NCBI GenBank assembly: GCA_038748065.1
Contig: JBCDJG010000007.1
Location: 65,323-129,322 of the forward strand
Reading direction: 5' to 3'
DNA: 64,000 nt
DNA from: JBCDJG01 sp038748065
GTDB taxonomy: Bacteria > Pseudomonadota > Gammaproteobacteria > Pseudomonadales > Halieaceae
A model generated the notes under the pieces. It saw only the letters and a list, made by a program, of their open reading frames with translations, did not search any database and was not told the DNA's origin. The translations under genes and the position numbers were made by a program. Numbering within the stretch: position 1 is the stretch's first letter; each line of letters starts with the position of its first letter. This document shows positions 32,786-43,200 of this stretch, one piece after another.

Positions 32786-34651
32786 ATGAAACAGTTAGGC
32801 ATTCTGGACGCAGCATTTGTCAACCTGGAGCAAAACAATACTCCGCAGCACATCGGCGGCCTTGGCATCTATGACCCTTCAACGGCCCCGGGCGGCAAAG
32901 TGCGGTTCAAGCAGGTTATCGCTGGCTTTGAACGTCGCCTCGATCGACATCCGCTCTTCCGCACGAGACTTGTGGAAGTCCCTGGCGGTATCGACAGGCC
33001 TTACTGGGTAAAAGATGCAAACTTCGACGTGGAGTTTCATCTACGTCACATTGCCCTGCCGGAACCCGGAGACTGGCGCCAGCTCTGTATCCAGATTGCC
33101 CGACTACATTCCCGGCCCCTGGATATGTCTCGCCCCCTCTGGGAGGCCTACATCATCGAAGGCCTGGATAATATTCCCAACCTGCCGCCGGGCTCATTCG
33201 CCGTCTACACCAAAATGCACCACTCGCTCGTCGACGGCGCCGGGGGTCAGTCATTTATCGCACTGCTCCACGACCTCGTCCCCGACCCGGGCGAAGACGC
33301 GCCTGACACGGAGCCCCGCCTGGTCGATACTGAACCGTCCTTCGCCGAATTGCTGACCAAAGGTTCAATCAACGGTGTCAAGAACTCGCTGGAACTCGCC
33401 AGAGGCACGATCAAAAATACGCGCGCCATGGGCGAATACCTATGGAAAATTGCGCGCGACGAAATTCCGGCGCCGGACGTATCGGCACCCAAGACTATGC
33501 TCAATCGTCCGGTTGGCCCGCATCGGGTGTTCGACGCCGCTGAGTTTCCGCTGGCGGGCTTCAAGGACATCAAGAACGCCGCTGGCGTAACCATCAACGA
33601 CGTTGCACTAACGGTCGTTGGCGGCGCATTGCAGCGCTACCTTGAAGCCGAGGGCGAAGCCGTCGACGGCTCCCTGGCCGCGGGCATCCCTTTAAACATG
33701 CGTGCTCGTCGCGAGGCTACGGATGAAAACAACCAGGTGGGCTCGGTGTTCTGCTCGCTGCATACTGATATTCAAGACCCCCTACAGCGACTGCGCGAGA
33801 TCAACCTGTCGGCGAGCCAGGCCAAGCAGGACGGTGAAGTCAGCCCAATGGTCGACGTTCTCCGCATCGTCGGGGCCGTCTCCCCCGCCGTCGCTCGCAC
33901 AGCGGCTGGCTTCTGGTCGCGCAATAATCTGTCGAAGCACATCCCACTGAATATCTCCACGGTCGTTACCAATGTGCCGGGTCCGAACTTTGATCTTTAC
34001 TGCGCGGGTGCGCGGCTGGTCGATTATTATGGCCTGGGCGTACTGACGCCAGGGATGGGCATTTTCCATGCGGTGTTCAGCTATGCCAACAAGATTACCA
34101 TGGCGGTGCTCGCGGATCGGGACATCATCACGAAGCCCAGTTTCTACCATGACTGTTTGATCGCTTCTTACGAGGAGCTGTACGCAGCAGCGACTGCGCT
34201 TGCGGCGCCGCCCAAAGCCAGTCGAGCCGAAGTTGCCGCCAAGGCGAAGATCGACTCGCCCAGACGCCAACGCAAGACGACGGGCAAGGCCAGTGGCCGG
34301 ACCGGTGGCGCCAGCAAGGCCAAAGCCAAAGCGAAGGCGAAGGCGACCGCCACTGCAAAGGCCAAGGCAGCCGCGGGCAAGAAAGCCCGCTCCAAGGCCG
34401 CCGCCAAGTCGACGACAAAAAAGGCTCCCGCCAGGAAGAAAGCGGCGCCCAGGCGCAAGGCAGCACCCAGCGCAAAGACCGCCACCAAGCGTAAGGCCAA
34501 AGCCAGCGCGAAACCCAGAGCGGTTGCCACTACCAAAACGCCGGCCCGGCCAAAAGCGGCAAGGCGACCCGATCTTCGGGTAGTACCCAAGTTACGGGCG
34601 GTCGACACAAACGCTACGGCAGCGGCGGCCGAAGCCAAATCGGGACGATAA
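32786..34651 (+). CDS. Wax ester synthase / diacylglycerol acyltransferase (WS/DGAT) with basic tail
   Basis: 621-residue bifunctional acyltransferase that esterifies fatty alcohols or diacylglycerol with acyl-CoA to make storage wax esters or triacylglycerol. The catalytic HHxxxDG motif is HHSLVDG at residues 145-151; PLW, NVPGP and the C-terminal domain motif are also present (RPLWE; ISTVVTNVPGPNF). The ATG at 32786 has GGAGAGG upstream. After about residue 470, where ordinary WS/DGATs end, there are some 150 extra residues built almost only of Lys, Ala, Thr, Ser, Arg and Pro, like histone H1 or AlgP tails. A hairpin terminator follows the stop. Confidence 0.9.
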   Translation: MKQLGILDAAFVNLEQNNTPQHIGGLGIYDPSTAPGGKVRFKQVIAGFERRLDRHPLFRTRLVEVPGGIDRPYWVKDANFDVEFHLRHIALPEPGDWRQLCIQIARLHSRPLDMSRPLWEAYIIEGLDNIPNLPPGSFAVYTKMHHSLVDGAGGQSFIALLHDLVPDPGEDAPDTEPRLVDTEPSFAELLTKGSINGVKNSLELARGTIKNTRAMGEYLWKIARDEIPAPDVSAPKTMLNRPVGPHRVFDAAEFPLAGFKDIKNAAGVTINDVALTVVGGALQRYLEAEGEAVDGSLAAGIPLNMRARREATDENNQVGSVFCSLHTDIQDPLQRLREINLSASQAKQDGEVSPMVDVLRIVGAVSPAVARTAAGFWSRNNLSKHIPLNISTVVTNVPGPNFDLYCAGARLVDYYGLGVLTPGMGIFHAVFSYANKITMAVLADRDIITKPSFYHDCLIASYEELYAAATALAAPPKASRAEVAAKAKIDSPRRQRKTTGKASGRTGGASKAKAKAKAKATATAKAKAAAGKKARSKAAAKSTTKKAPARKKAAPRRKAAPSAKTATKRKAKASAKPRAVATTKTPARPKAARRPDLRVVPKLRAVDTNATAAAAEAKSGR

Positions 34652-34653
34652 AA

Positions 34654-34675
34654 AAACCCGCCTTGCGGCGGGTTT
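34654..34675 (+). terminator. Terminator after the WS/DGAT gene
   Basis: AAACCCGCC (34654-34662) and GGCGGGTTT (34667-34675) form a 9-bp perfect stem around TTGC, starting three bases after the stop codon. A six-A run precedes the stem on the plus strand, and TTT at the end of the stem is followed by G, so the U tract is short on the plus strand and better on the minus strand. Confidence 0.7.
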
Positions 34676-34713
34676 GTAAAACTCGGTTGGACCTGGATGG
34701 TGTATTGCCATGG

Positions 34714-34751
34714 GCAGGCGAGATGCCTGCTCGCCCCGCTTTACGCGGGGC
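34714..34751. other. Two adjacent hairpins between the WS/DGAT and LysR genes
   Basis: GCAGGC (34714-34719) pairs with GCCTGC (34725-34730), and GCCCCGC (34733-34739) pairs with GCGGGGC (34745-34751). Loops are five bases each. Neither has a T tract, so they are not typical terminators. They could be a structured RNA segment or a REP-like remnant. Confidence 0.4.
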
Positions 34752-34812
34752 CCGCTACTGAGTTGCACCTAGCTTATGCTGGCTCCTGATATTCATCCAA
34801 TGTATTATTCTC

Positions 34813-35790
34813 ATGCCGGGAATGATCACAGGTTATATCAGGGTGAGCACACTACCTAGAAAGCTTCTAAAAAGCGATCTTAACCTACTGATTTCGCTTA
34901 ATATTATGCTTGAAGAGTGCAGCGTCTCTCGCGCGGCTCAACGCCTGAATATCACCCAACCCGCCATGAGCAAAACGCTGGGGCGCCTGCGGGACATGTT
35001 CGACGACCCACTCTTCACCCGGGGTAGTCACGGCATGCGACCCACACCCCGCGCACAGGCCCTGGCTGCCCCCCTGGCCCAGCTACTGGGTGATCTCGGC
35101 CAGCTGGTAGTTGGTACCGAGTTTGAGCCCTATGGCCATACCGGCGAGGTCACCCTCGCGTTGTCTGAATATGTTGGGGCAACCCTACTGCCCGGCCTCG
35201 TACAGGAGCTCCACGAGGTGGCACCACGCTTGAGTCTTCGTACTATCACTCGCGTTGAAAACCAGCTGGAGCAGCTCGCTGACGGCAACCTGGATTTCGC
35301 CATCCACCTTGAGCAAAACCATTACGGAGAAGACTACGACGTCGTCTCACTGGGCGCAGGGCCACCGGCTATCCTGGTGAGGGCCGATCATCCACTTTGT
35401 CACGGTGACATTACCTGGGACCGTCTGGCCCTATACCCGGTCATCCAACTCTATGTCGCCGACGCCGGCCAGCTCCGGCCAGGGCAACTCTCGGAACCCA
35501 ATAGGCGCGGGCGCAATCCACTGCAAGGATCATTCGAAACCTCTCACCTGCTGACGGCCTTGGAAATACTGCGCAATACAGATTACTACATGCGCGCGCC
35601 TGGCTTTGTCGCGCAGAATCCGGCTACGTCGGCAGGTATCGCGGCCCTGTCCTCGCCAGAGGCTGACAGGCACATCATGAGTTATGCCCTGGTACGCCAT
35701 CGCCGCACTGCCAACTCACCCCTGCATGACTGGTTTTGGCAGCAGCTACTCCAGCAACTTGAACGCCTGCGCACACAGGCCGCACAATAA
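34813..35790 (+). CDS. LysR-family transcriptional regulator
   Basis: 325-residue regulator. The winged helix is at about residues 18-78, with the LysR signature LLISLNIMLEECSVSRAAQRLNI and TQPAMSKTLGRLRDMFDDPLF, followed by the linker helix and the two-lobed effector domain (VTLALSEYVGATLLPGLV at the start of lobe 1). Effector and target are unknown. The start is taken at ATG 34813; an in-frame GTG at 34843 is another option. Confidence 0.88.
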   Translation: MPGMITGYIRVSTLPRKLLKSDLNLLISLNIMLEECSVSRAAQRLNITQPAMSKTLGRLRDMFDDPLFTRGSHGMRPTPRAQALAAPLAQLLGDLGQLVVGTEFEPYGHTGEVTLALSEYVGATLLPGLVQELHEVAPRLSLRTITRVENQLEQLADGNLDFAIHLEQNHYGEDYDVVSLGAGPPAILVRADHPLCHGDITWDRLALYPVIQLYVADAGQLRPGQLSEPNRRGRNPLQGSFETSHLLTALEILRNTDYYMRAPGFVAQNPATSAGIAALSSPEADRHIMSYALVRHRRTANSPLHDWFWQQLLQQLERLRTQAAQ

Positions 35791-35889
35791 GCTACTAATA
35801 CTGGACAGGACTCGCTTAAGGCCCGCGTTTTCGCATACTATGGCGCGCTTCGGGCAGACCTGCGCCACTTTGACCACCACCACGGGATC

Positions 35890-36714
35890 ATGAGCAAGAA
35901 GCAACGCCCAGCCATACCGCGATTCGAGACACCACTCATCGAGACGCACTGCCACCTGGACTATCTTGACCAGGACAGCCTGCTCACGACACTGGATCGT
36001 GGCCGCGAAGTGGGCATCGAACGGACCATCACGATCGCTGTCTCACCCGACAATCTGGATGTGGTGATGAAGCTTGTCCGCGAGGCTACCGATGTCTGGG
36101 GAACGCAGGGTATTCACCCTCATGAAGCCGAGCAGTTTAATGACGAGGTCGGCGCGCGCATACGGCACAACGCCATGGACGAACGCATTCTGGCTATCGG
36201 TGAGATTGGGCTCGATTACTACTATGACCACGCAGATCGACGAGTGCAGCGCCAGGTCTTCGAACAACAGCTGCAACTGGCCTCGGACCTGGATATGCCA
36301 GTCGTTATCCATTCCCGCGATGCCGACGCAGACATGGCTGCTATCCTGGCGAACTTTGCCACCAGCCTGACCCGTCGAGGCGTCATACACAGCTTCACCT
36401 CGGGCCTTGAGTTGGCCGAGCGCTCACTGGAGCTTGGGTTCATGCTGGGATTCAACGGCATCGCAACCTTCAAGAAGGCCGATAACGTCCGCGAGGCCGT
36501 CGCGATAACGCCCCTTGATCGGCTCCTGCTGGAGACCGATTCCCCCTACCTGACGCCGGTACCCTATCGCGGGCAACCCAATGCGCCCTACTTCCTGCCA
36601 TTTGTGGCCCAGCGCGTAGCCGAGGTTAAAGAAATGCCTGTCGAACACCTGCTCGAACGGGCCTACCGCAACAGCGCCGAGCTGTTCTTCAAGGAGACGC
36701 AGTGGAGTATTTAA
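35890..36714 (+). CDS. TatD-family metal-dependent hydrolase
   Basis: 274-residue TIM-barrel hydrolase of the TatD DNase family. Metal ligands are seen in ETHCHLDYL near residue 18, GEIGLDYYY near 100, and VIHSRDADADM near 138, with TDSPYLTPVPYRG near 216. Members act as 3'-5' exonucleases or D-aminoacyl-tRNA deacylase-like enzymes. The end overlaps the rapA start by 13 bases. Confidence 0.92.
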   Translation: MSKKQRPAIPRFETPLIETHCHLDYLDQDSLLTTLDRGREVGIERTITIAVSPDNLDVVMKLVREATDVWGTQGIHPHEAEQFNDEVGARIRHNAMDERILAIGEIGLDYYYDHADRRVQRQVFEQQLQLASDLDMPVVIHSRDADADMAAILANFATSLTRRGVIHSFTSGLELAERSLELGFMLGFNGIATFKKADNVREAVAITPLDRLLLETDSPYLTPVPYRGQPNAPYFLPFVAQRVAEVKEMPVEHLLERAYRNSAELFFKETQWSI

Positions 36715-39464
36715 TCGGCCAGCGCTGGGTCAGCCATGCGGATACCCAGCTGGGGCTCGGCATTGTCGTCGAGCTGGACGGCAGGCGGGTCACCATGAGC
36801 TTTCCGGCGGTCAACGAAGAGCGCACCTACGCCACGGATAACGCACCCCTGACGCGGCTTCGCTTCAAGGTGGGTGATCATATATCGACGGTCGAGGCAG
36901 TGGAACTCGAGGTTACGGGCGTCAGTGAACAGAATGGCCTGCTGCTTTATACCGGCATTGATCATCATGATCGCGAGCAGACCATATCGGAGCTGGAACT
37001 TGACGCCTTTGTGCAGTTAACAACACCGCAGCAACGCCTGCTCAACGGCCACTTCGACAAGAACAGCGATTTCGCGCTACGCGTCGCCACTTTCCTGCAG
37101 GCGGACCGACTCCAACAATCGAGCGCGCGGGGCCTGCAGGCCTCACGTACCAGCCTGCTACCTCACCAGATCTATATTGCCAATGAGGTGGGGTCTCGCC
37201 ATGCGCCGCGCGTGTTGCTTGCCGACGAGGTTGGACTCGGTAAAACCATCGAGGCAGGCATGATCATTCATCAGCAGCTCTACACCGGTCGCGCGGGTAG
37301 AGTGCTGGTGCTGGTGCCTGAGAGCCTCCTCCACCAGTGGCTGGTGGAAATGCTCCGTCGATTTAATCTGCGCTTTGCACTGTTCAACGCCGAGCGCTTG
37401 GCAGCCGCAGCCGACGAAAACCCCTTTGAGATGGAACAGCTGGTGCTGTGCCCGATGGAATTGCTCGGCGAAAGCGAGGCGATGCAGGCGCTTGCCGTCA
37501 GTGCCGGCTGGGACCTCGTGGTCGTAGATGAAGCCCATCACCTACACTGGTCTCCCGAGTCTGCGGGAGCAGACTATCGTTTCGTTGAAAACCTTGCCTC
37601 CCAGGTTCCCGGGTTGCTGTTACTGACAGCGACGCCCGAACAGCTCGGCCAGGCCAGCCACTTCGCCCGTTTACGTCTGCTCGACCCGTCGCGTTTTCAT
37701 GACCTTCAAGCCTTTACTGAACAAGAGCGCACCTATCGCCATTGGAGTGATCTGCTGGATGCTCTGGAGGCGGGGGAGCCTGTGGGGGAACTTCCCGCGG
37801 GGATTGACCCGGAGCAGGCGACCGAGGCCATTGTTGAACAAATTCTGGATCGTCACGGTACCGGCCGCGTGCTTTTTCGCAATACCCGTGCTGCGGTAAA
37901 GGGCTTCCCGGAACGCGCGCTCCACCAGTACCCATTACAAGTACCCGACGAATACGCGCACCCATCGCCCGAACTCGCCGAGCGCCTGCACCCGGAGTTA
38001 CCTTACATCGATGATAGCTGGCTGAACTTTGACCCGCGCGTGCAGTGGCTCGTGCAGCATCTGAAAGCGCTGAGGCCGGACCGCGTCCTCGTGATCTGTG
38101 CGGCCCAGGATACCGCCATAGCCCTGGAACACTATCTCCACCTGCGGGCGGGTATTCGCTCTGCCGCCTTCCATGAGGGCCTGACTATTATCGAACGCGA
38201 CCGAGCCGCAGCCTACTTCGCCGAAGAACACAGCGGAGCTCAAACCCTGGTGTGCTCGGAGATCGGCAGCGAAGGACGCAATTTTCAGTTTGCCCATCAC
38301 CTGGTGTTGTTCGATCTACCGCTCAACCCGGATTTACTGGAGCAGCGCATCGGCCGGCTCGATCGCATCGGACAGAGCGAGGACGTACAGATTCACGTGC
38401 CCTACCTTGAGGGTACTGCCCAGGAGACGCTGCTACGATGGTTTGACGAGGGCCTCAATCTATTTCGCGACAGCTGCTCCGCCGGAACCCTGATACTCGA
38501 GCAGTTTCAAAGCCGACTTATGATGCAGCTTTCTGATCGAAACGACGCCTTCGAGCAGCTTATTCATGATACGCGGGCTTTCACCGAAGAGACGCGCCTG
38601 GAACTGCGTGAAGGCCGCGACAGATTGCTCGAGCGTAACTCCTGCAAGACCGAGGTCGCAGCGGGGATTATCGAAGCAATTGACGCGGAGGACAGGAGCG
38701 ATGTCCTACCCCTCTATTTGGAAGCCTTGTGCGATGCCTATGGCGTAGACCACGAGTTCCATTCGGAACATGCAATGGTGCTCAGACCGGGAGAGCATAT
38801 GCTCACTGGCCACTTCCCGCACCTGCCTGAGGAGGGCACGACAGTCACCTTTGATCGCAGCAAAGCGCTGGCTCGAGAAGACATGACCTTCCTCACCTGG
38901 GAACACCCCATGCTTGTTGAAGCCATGGATATGGTTCAGTCCACCGAGCTGGGCAACGCCGCTATGGGTACGCTGAAGCTACGCGGCATACCCGCTGGCA
39001 CCATGCTGTTGGAAGCGGTATTTACCATCAACTGCGTGGCACCCAAAGCCTTGCAGGTTGAACGCTTTCTGCCGCTGTCACCGATACGCTTGCTGGTCGA
39101 CGCTCGCGGCAAGGACCTGTCGGAGCTGGTACCTCATACGCGGCTCAATGAGCTGGTGGAAAAGGTCAAGAAAGCGACGGCCCTGGCTGTGATCAAACAG
39201 GTGCATACAGAGGTAGAAAGCAAGATGCACAGTGCTACAAGAAACGCTCAGGCGCGCCTGGAGGGCATCCTTGATGAAGCAGAGCGGGCCATGCGCGCAT
39301 CGCTGGGGGCAGAGCTTTCGAGGCTCACCGCCCTCAGGGAGGTCAACCCGTCGATCCGCGACGAGGAGCTTGAGCATCTGAGCTATCGGATCGAGGAGTC
39401 GGCGATCCACATCCGCCATGCCAACCTGCAGCTGCAGGCTTTACGCCTGATCATCACAACCTGA
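36702..39464 (+). CDS. rapA: RNA polymerase-associated ATPase RapA (HepA)
   Basis: 920-residue Swi2/Snf2 ATPase that binds RNA polymerase and helps it recycle after transcription. It has the N-terminal Tudor-like domains (IGQRWVSHADTQLGLGIV), Walker A LLADEVGLGKTIEAGMII near residue 175, the DEAH box VVVDEAHHLHW near 275, and motif VI QRIGRLDRIGQ. The C-terminal spacer and Rapa_C regions follow (LERNSCKTEVA onward). The GTG start has AAGGAGA five bases upstream and lies in the tatD end. It is about 50 residues shorter than the E. coli protein. Confidence 0.96.
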   Translation: MEYLIGQRWVSHADTQLGLGIVVELDGRRVTMSFPAVNEERTYATDNAPLTRLRFKVGDHISTVEAVELEVTGVSEQNGLLLYTGIDHHDREQTISELELDAFVQLTTPQQRLLNGHFDKNSDFALRVATFLQADRLQQSSARGLQASRTSLLPHQIYIANEVGSRHAPRVLLADEVGLGKTIEAGMIIHQQLYTGRAGRVLVLVPESLLHQWLVEMLRRFNLRFALFNAERLAAAADENPFEMEQLVLCPMELLGESEAMQALAVSAGWDLVVVDEAHHLHWSPESAGADYRFVENLASQVPGLLLLTATPEQLGQASHFARLRLLDPSRFHDLQAFTEQERTYRHWSDLLDALEAGEPVGELPAGIDPEQATEAIVEQILDRHGTGRVLFRNTRAAVKGFPERALHQYPLQVPDEYAHPSPELAERLHPELPYIDDSWLNFDPRVQWLVQHLKALRPDRVLVICAAQDTAIALEHYLHLRAGIRSAAFHEGLTIIERDRAAAYFAEEHSGAQTLVCSEIGSEGRNFQFAHHLVLFDLPLNPDLLEQRIGRLDRIGQSEDVQIHVPYLEGTAQETLLRWFDEGLNLFRDSCSAGTLILEQFQSRLMMQLSDRNDAFEQLIHDTRAFTEETRLELREGRDRLLERNSCKTEVAAGIIEAIDAEDRSDVLPLYLEALCDAYGVDHEFHSEHAMVLRPGEHMLTGHFPHLPEEGTTVTFDRSKALAREDMTFLTWEHPMLVEAMDMVQSTELGNAAMGTLKLRGIPAGTMLLEAVFTINCVAPKALQVERFLPLSPIRLLVDARGKDLSELVPHTRLNELVEKVKKATALAVIKQVHTEVESKMHSATRNAQARLEGILDEAERAMRASLGAELSRLTALREVNPSIRDEELEHLSYRIEESAIHIRHANLQLQALRLIITT

Positions 39465-40202
39465 TCAATCGAGCCGCAGGACACGGATATTGCGATACCA
39501 GACCTTGTCCCAGTGATCCTGGAAACCAATGTGTCCCTTCAGCAAACTGCCGTAAGCGGGCCGATCGGTAAACTTGCTCTTCTCATAGAGCGCCTGCCAG
39601 GCGGCGCTGCCCTGCTCAAACGCTGCGGTCTGTCGGCCATTTAGCCAGAATTCAACCGCGGGCCCACGGGCAATGATGTGCACCTGGTTCCAGTACCCAA
39701 CGGGCTGACTGGTGTCGTGGTCGGGCTCGATCATATCGTAATAGGCGCCGGCTCGATGGCTCGGGTCTTTGGCGTCGCGATGGCCGGCATTGTCGAGAAC
39801 CTGCATCTCAAAACCCGTCCAGTGAATACTCTTCCCGGACTCATCACCGCGGATGAAAATGCCGCTGTTTCCGGCCTCTGAAATGCGCCATTCAAGCTTG
39901 AGCTCAAAATCGCCAAACTGCTCACGCGTAATCACATCACCGCCAAGCCCGAGCCGGGTCAGGCAGCCATTCTCAATGCCCCAGCCATCATTTAGCGTAT
40001 CCTCCTGGTAACTGCGCCACGACGAAAGATCCGCACCGTCAAAAAGCAGCTGCCAGCCTGCGGCTTGCTCGGATTCGCTCAAGCTATTCACGCACTCACT
40101 CGCCGCAATGATCTCATCATCGCCGCACGCGACCAGGCCTGTGAGCACAGACGCTGCCAGCGCTGCAGGTCTGATAAGGCTCAATGTCGTCACTTTCGCC
40201 AA
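39465..40202 (-). CDS. DUF1080 lipoprotein (3-keto-disaccharide hydrolase family)
   Basis: 245-residue predicted lipoprotein with lipobox LVAC at about residue 26. The rest is one DUF1080 beta-sandwich domain: GWQLLFDGADLSSWRSY, DFELKLEWRISEAGNSGIFIRG, and GHIGFQDHWDKVWYRNIRVL. Members studied in Bacteroidota cleave 3-keto-glycosides made by a glucoside 3-dehydrogenase. The TTG start at 40202 is two bases after the stop of the upstream gene, whose end supplies the AAGGA, so the two are one transcript. It ends head to head with rapA with no gap. Confidence 0.85.
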   Translation of the reverse strand: MAKVTTLSLIRPAALAASVLTGLVACGDDEIIAASECVNSLSESEQAAGWQLLFDGADLSSWRSYQEDTLNDGWGIENGCLTRLGLGGDVITREQFGDFELKLEWRISEAGNSGIFIRGDESGKSIHWTGFEMQVLDNAGHRDAKDPSHRAGAYYDMIEPDHDTSQPVGYWNQVHIIARGPAVEFWLNGRQTAAFEQGSAAWQALYEKSKFTDRPAYGSLLKGHIGFQDHWDKVWYRNIRVLRLD

Positions 40203-40204
40203 GC

Positions 40205-43200
40205 TTATTCCTTGCGTTTCAGGGTAAGTTTTTCGCCGTTGCGATACATATACATCGTATTGACCTCACCGCCGGGCTCGGCGGCGAACTCGAGTCGCAC
40301 GCTTTCCCCGCCGGCGGCAGCGGCAAAGGTATTCTGGCTAAGTTGCTCAGCAAGTCCTTCTCCGTACATGGGCACTGATAAATAGAGCCCGTCCGCCTGC
40401 TCGGAGATCGTCATGGTGACAAAACTGATCGCGTATTTACCGACAAAACGATCGAAGCCTCTATCGAAAGGCACGCCTTCGAGCTCCTCGACCGTCCAGG
40501 GCATCTCTCGCTCCTGGCTTGCAAGTCGAATCTCGGCAGCCTGCTGCTCGCTTACCGGATCAGCCTGGTTGCCGAACGAGCGCCGCAGGTAGGTCATCAA
40601 TCCTGCCAGGGTCGCATCATCCAACTCGGCCATATCGATATGGGGTGGCATCACACCGTTCCACTCGATACCGTTGACTGTGACAGGGCCAGTCATCCCT
40701 TGCAGGATGATTCGCGCGAGCCACTCAGGTGGGCCTGTGACCCAGGTCGCCCCTGCAAGCGGCGGCGCCAGGCCAGTGATGCCGGCACCTTCTGCACCGT
40801 GACAGCCAGCGCAGCGGCCATAGAATGCTTCACCCTGAGCAAGCAGCAGGAGCTGTTCCGGGCTAAGTGGCTCGATACCCATAGCCAGTTCATCGCCGGG
40901 CCAGGTAAAGGCACGGCGGCCTCGAAGCCTCGCATCCCATAGCGGATCCAGTTCGCTAATCGAGCCGTCGGCAAAAATTGGCGGTGCGGCTGGAAGCGCG
41001 GCCGGGGTAAATCCGCTGGCCAGGGTGACCTCCTCAAGGCCCTCCAGCATGGCGACCTGCTGCCACGCCTGCTCACCGCTGGAGCTGGCTACCAGTGTAA
41101 GGAAGTCCTCGAGAGCTTCAGGAGCGGGTTCGCTCGAGCGCGTATCCGGCCTCAGCGCGAGATAGGCTGCTCGGGACAGCTGCGCAAGGACGAGCGCACC
41201 GCTCTCACTGGGGAGCGCCAGACCGGGCGCGGCTAAAGCATCTTTTAACATGGCTAGCTCGGCTCCCTGGCCCGCTCGCACCGCTGCCTGGGCGAGCAGA
41301 TCCTGGCCATCATCGTCCGCTATCTGAGCAATGATTGCGTCGCGAGCCCGCGCGTCGCTGTTATGGTCACCCAGCAGGAAAGTCAGCTGCATTCGCAGCA
41401 AGGGTGATGCCTGCTGGTTGGCCTCCACCAGCGCCAATAACTGCTCCAGCGTCAGCAGTTCCCGGGCTGCACGCAGCGCCTGCTGGCGCCGGTGCACCGA
41501 GCCGACGCGAGCTGCCTCAACGGCCGTTGAAGCCAGCAGCTCGCCACGGCCTGCCAGCGTCCAAAGCGCATGAATGGCAGCAAGGTCATTCTCGGCAAGC
41601 GCGAGCGCTCGCAGCGCTTCTGTTTGCTCTCCCTTGTGCTTGAGCAGGAGTCGCTGCGCGGTATCCCGTACCCAGCCATTATCGTGCTGCAACAGTGCCA
41701 CCAGTTCTGCAGGCGACTTCCCGCCCGGATAGACAAAGGTCTGCTCCTGACCCGCCGCTTGACGCACGCGCCAGATGCGGCCCATTCCCATGGGTCCGTC
41801 CAGGCCGCGCTGGAACACTTGCTCGCGGAGCTCGTCGGTCATGTACTCAACGTCCTGGACGATACCGCGGTACATATCAATCACATAGAGGGCGCCATCC
41901 GGCCCATTGGCGGCATCAACAGGGCGGAAACGTTCGTCAGTGGAACCGAGAAAATCACGCTGCTGCCACTGCTCATCTGCATAGAGCTGCTGCTCAATAG
42001 AAAAGCCGAGCTCATCACCACTCACCCGGATATGGGCAACCACGTTCCCCGCCGACTCCGGCACGAAAGCATCGCCCCTATAGCCATCAAGGAACTGGTT
42101 GCCACGGTAAATCGCCAGGCCACTGGCACCGGTGGTATTAGCGAGACGACCGTCAGCGCGCAAGGTGTTTGGCAGATAGGCTCGATTCACGCCGGGATTC
42201 ACCCGCACCGAATAGACCGGTGAGGCTTCCGTCAGGTTCAGGCCAAGGCCGGCGTAGTCGCGGGTATCGCCGCTGCCATCGACGATATCTTCCGCGGCAA
42301 ACAGATCTCCCATGAGCCAGGTGGAGTTATGGTTGTAGTACAGCCGGCCTACGTCATCCTTTGCAATACCCCACTGTCCGCGAAACAGACTGGGCTGGAC
42401 CTCCAATTCGCCGCCCACCAGGCGCATACGGCGATCTGACTTGGCGTTGTACAGCCAGTTGTCGATACCCGGGAGCAGGCCGTTCTCCAGGTGCTCAATG
42501 TTGCCGGCGTCCAGATTGGGCGCATAATCGCCCACCCGACGCCTGTTCTCGCACAAGGCCTCGCGCCGGGGCAGGTCGCATAGCCACAGGTTTGGAGGTT
42601 CACCAACCAGTATGCCCTCGTTTATGACAGCCACTGCTCGCGGATTGACCAATTCGCCGAGAAAAACCTCAGAACGGTCCATACGGCCGTCGCCATTGTC
42701 ATCGCTTAGTCGCACTATCTGCCCAACGGGAAGATCGGTGTCGCTGCCATAGGCATCGCGCATGTACCCGCGCATCTCCACAACATAGAGCCGACCAAAC
42801 TCATCCCAGGCCATCGCAACAGGCTCTTCAACCATCGGTTCGGCGGCCACCAACTCGATCTCGAATCCCGGCGCAACGCGAAAGCGACTGAGTGCCTCCT
42901 CGGGGCTCAGGGGCGGAGCCGGGCTGGTATCCAGCAATTTGTAAAAGTCGACCTCACCGCCACGCTGCTTCAAATCCTGCCACGCCAATCCGGCTATCAT
43001 GAGGGCATCACCACAGGGGTCAGCTTCAAGCACAAAGCGACCGCGTCCGCCGACCCCGGTCCGCATCTGCCGGAGCACGTCGACTTCTCCGACGGTCACT
43101 GTCATAGCATCACCAACGCTGACCCAGTTCACCGGGTAGCTATCGGCCTCGGGCAGGACGATGGGGTCAAAAGACTGCACGCCCGATGCATTGACGATCT

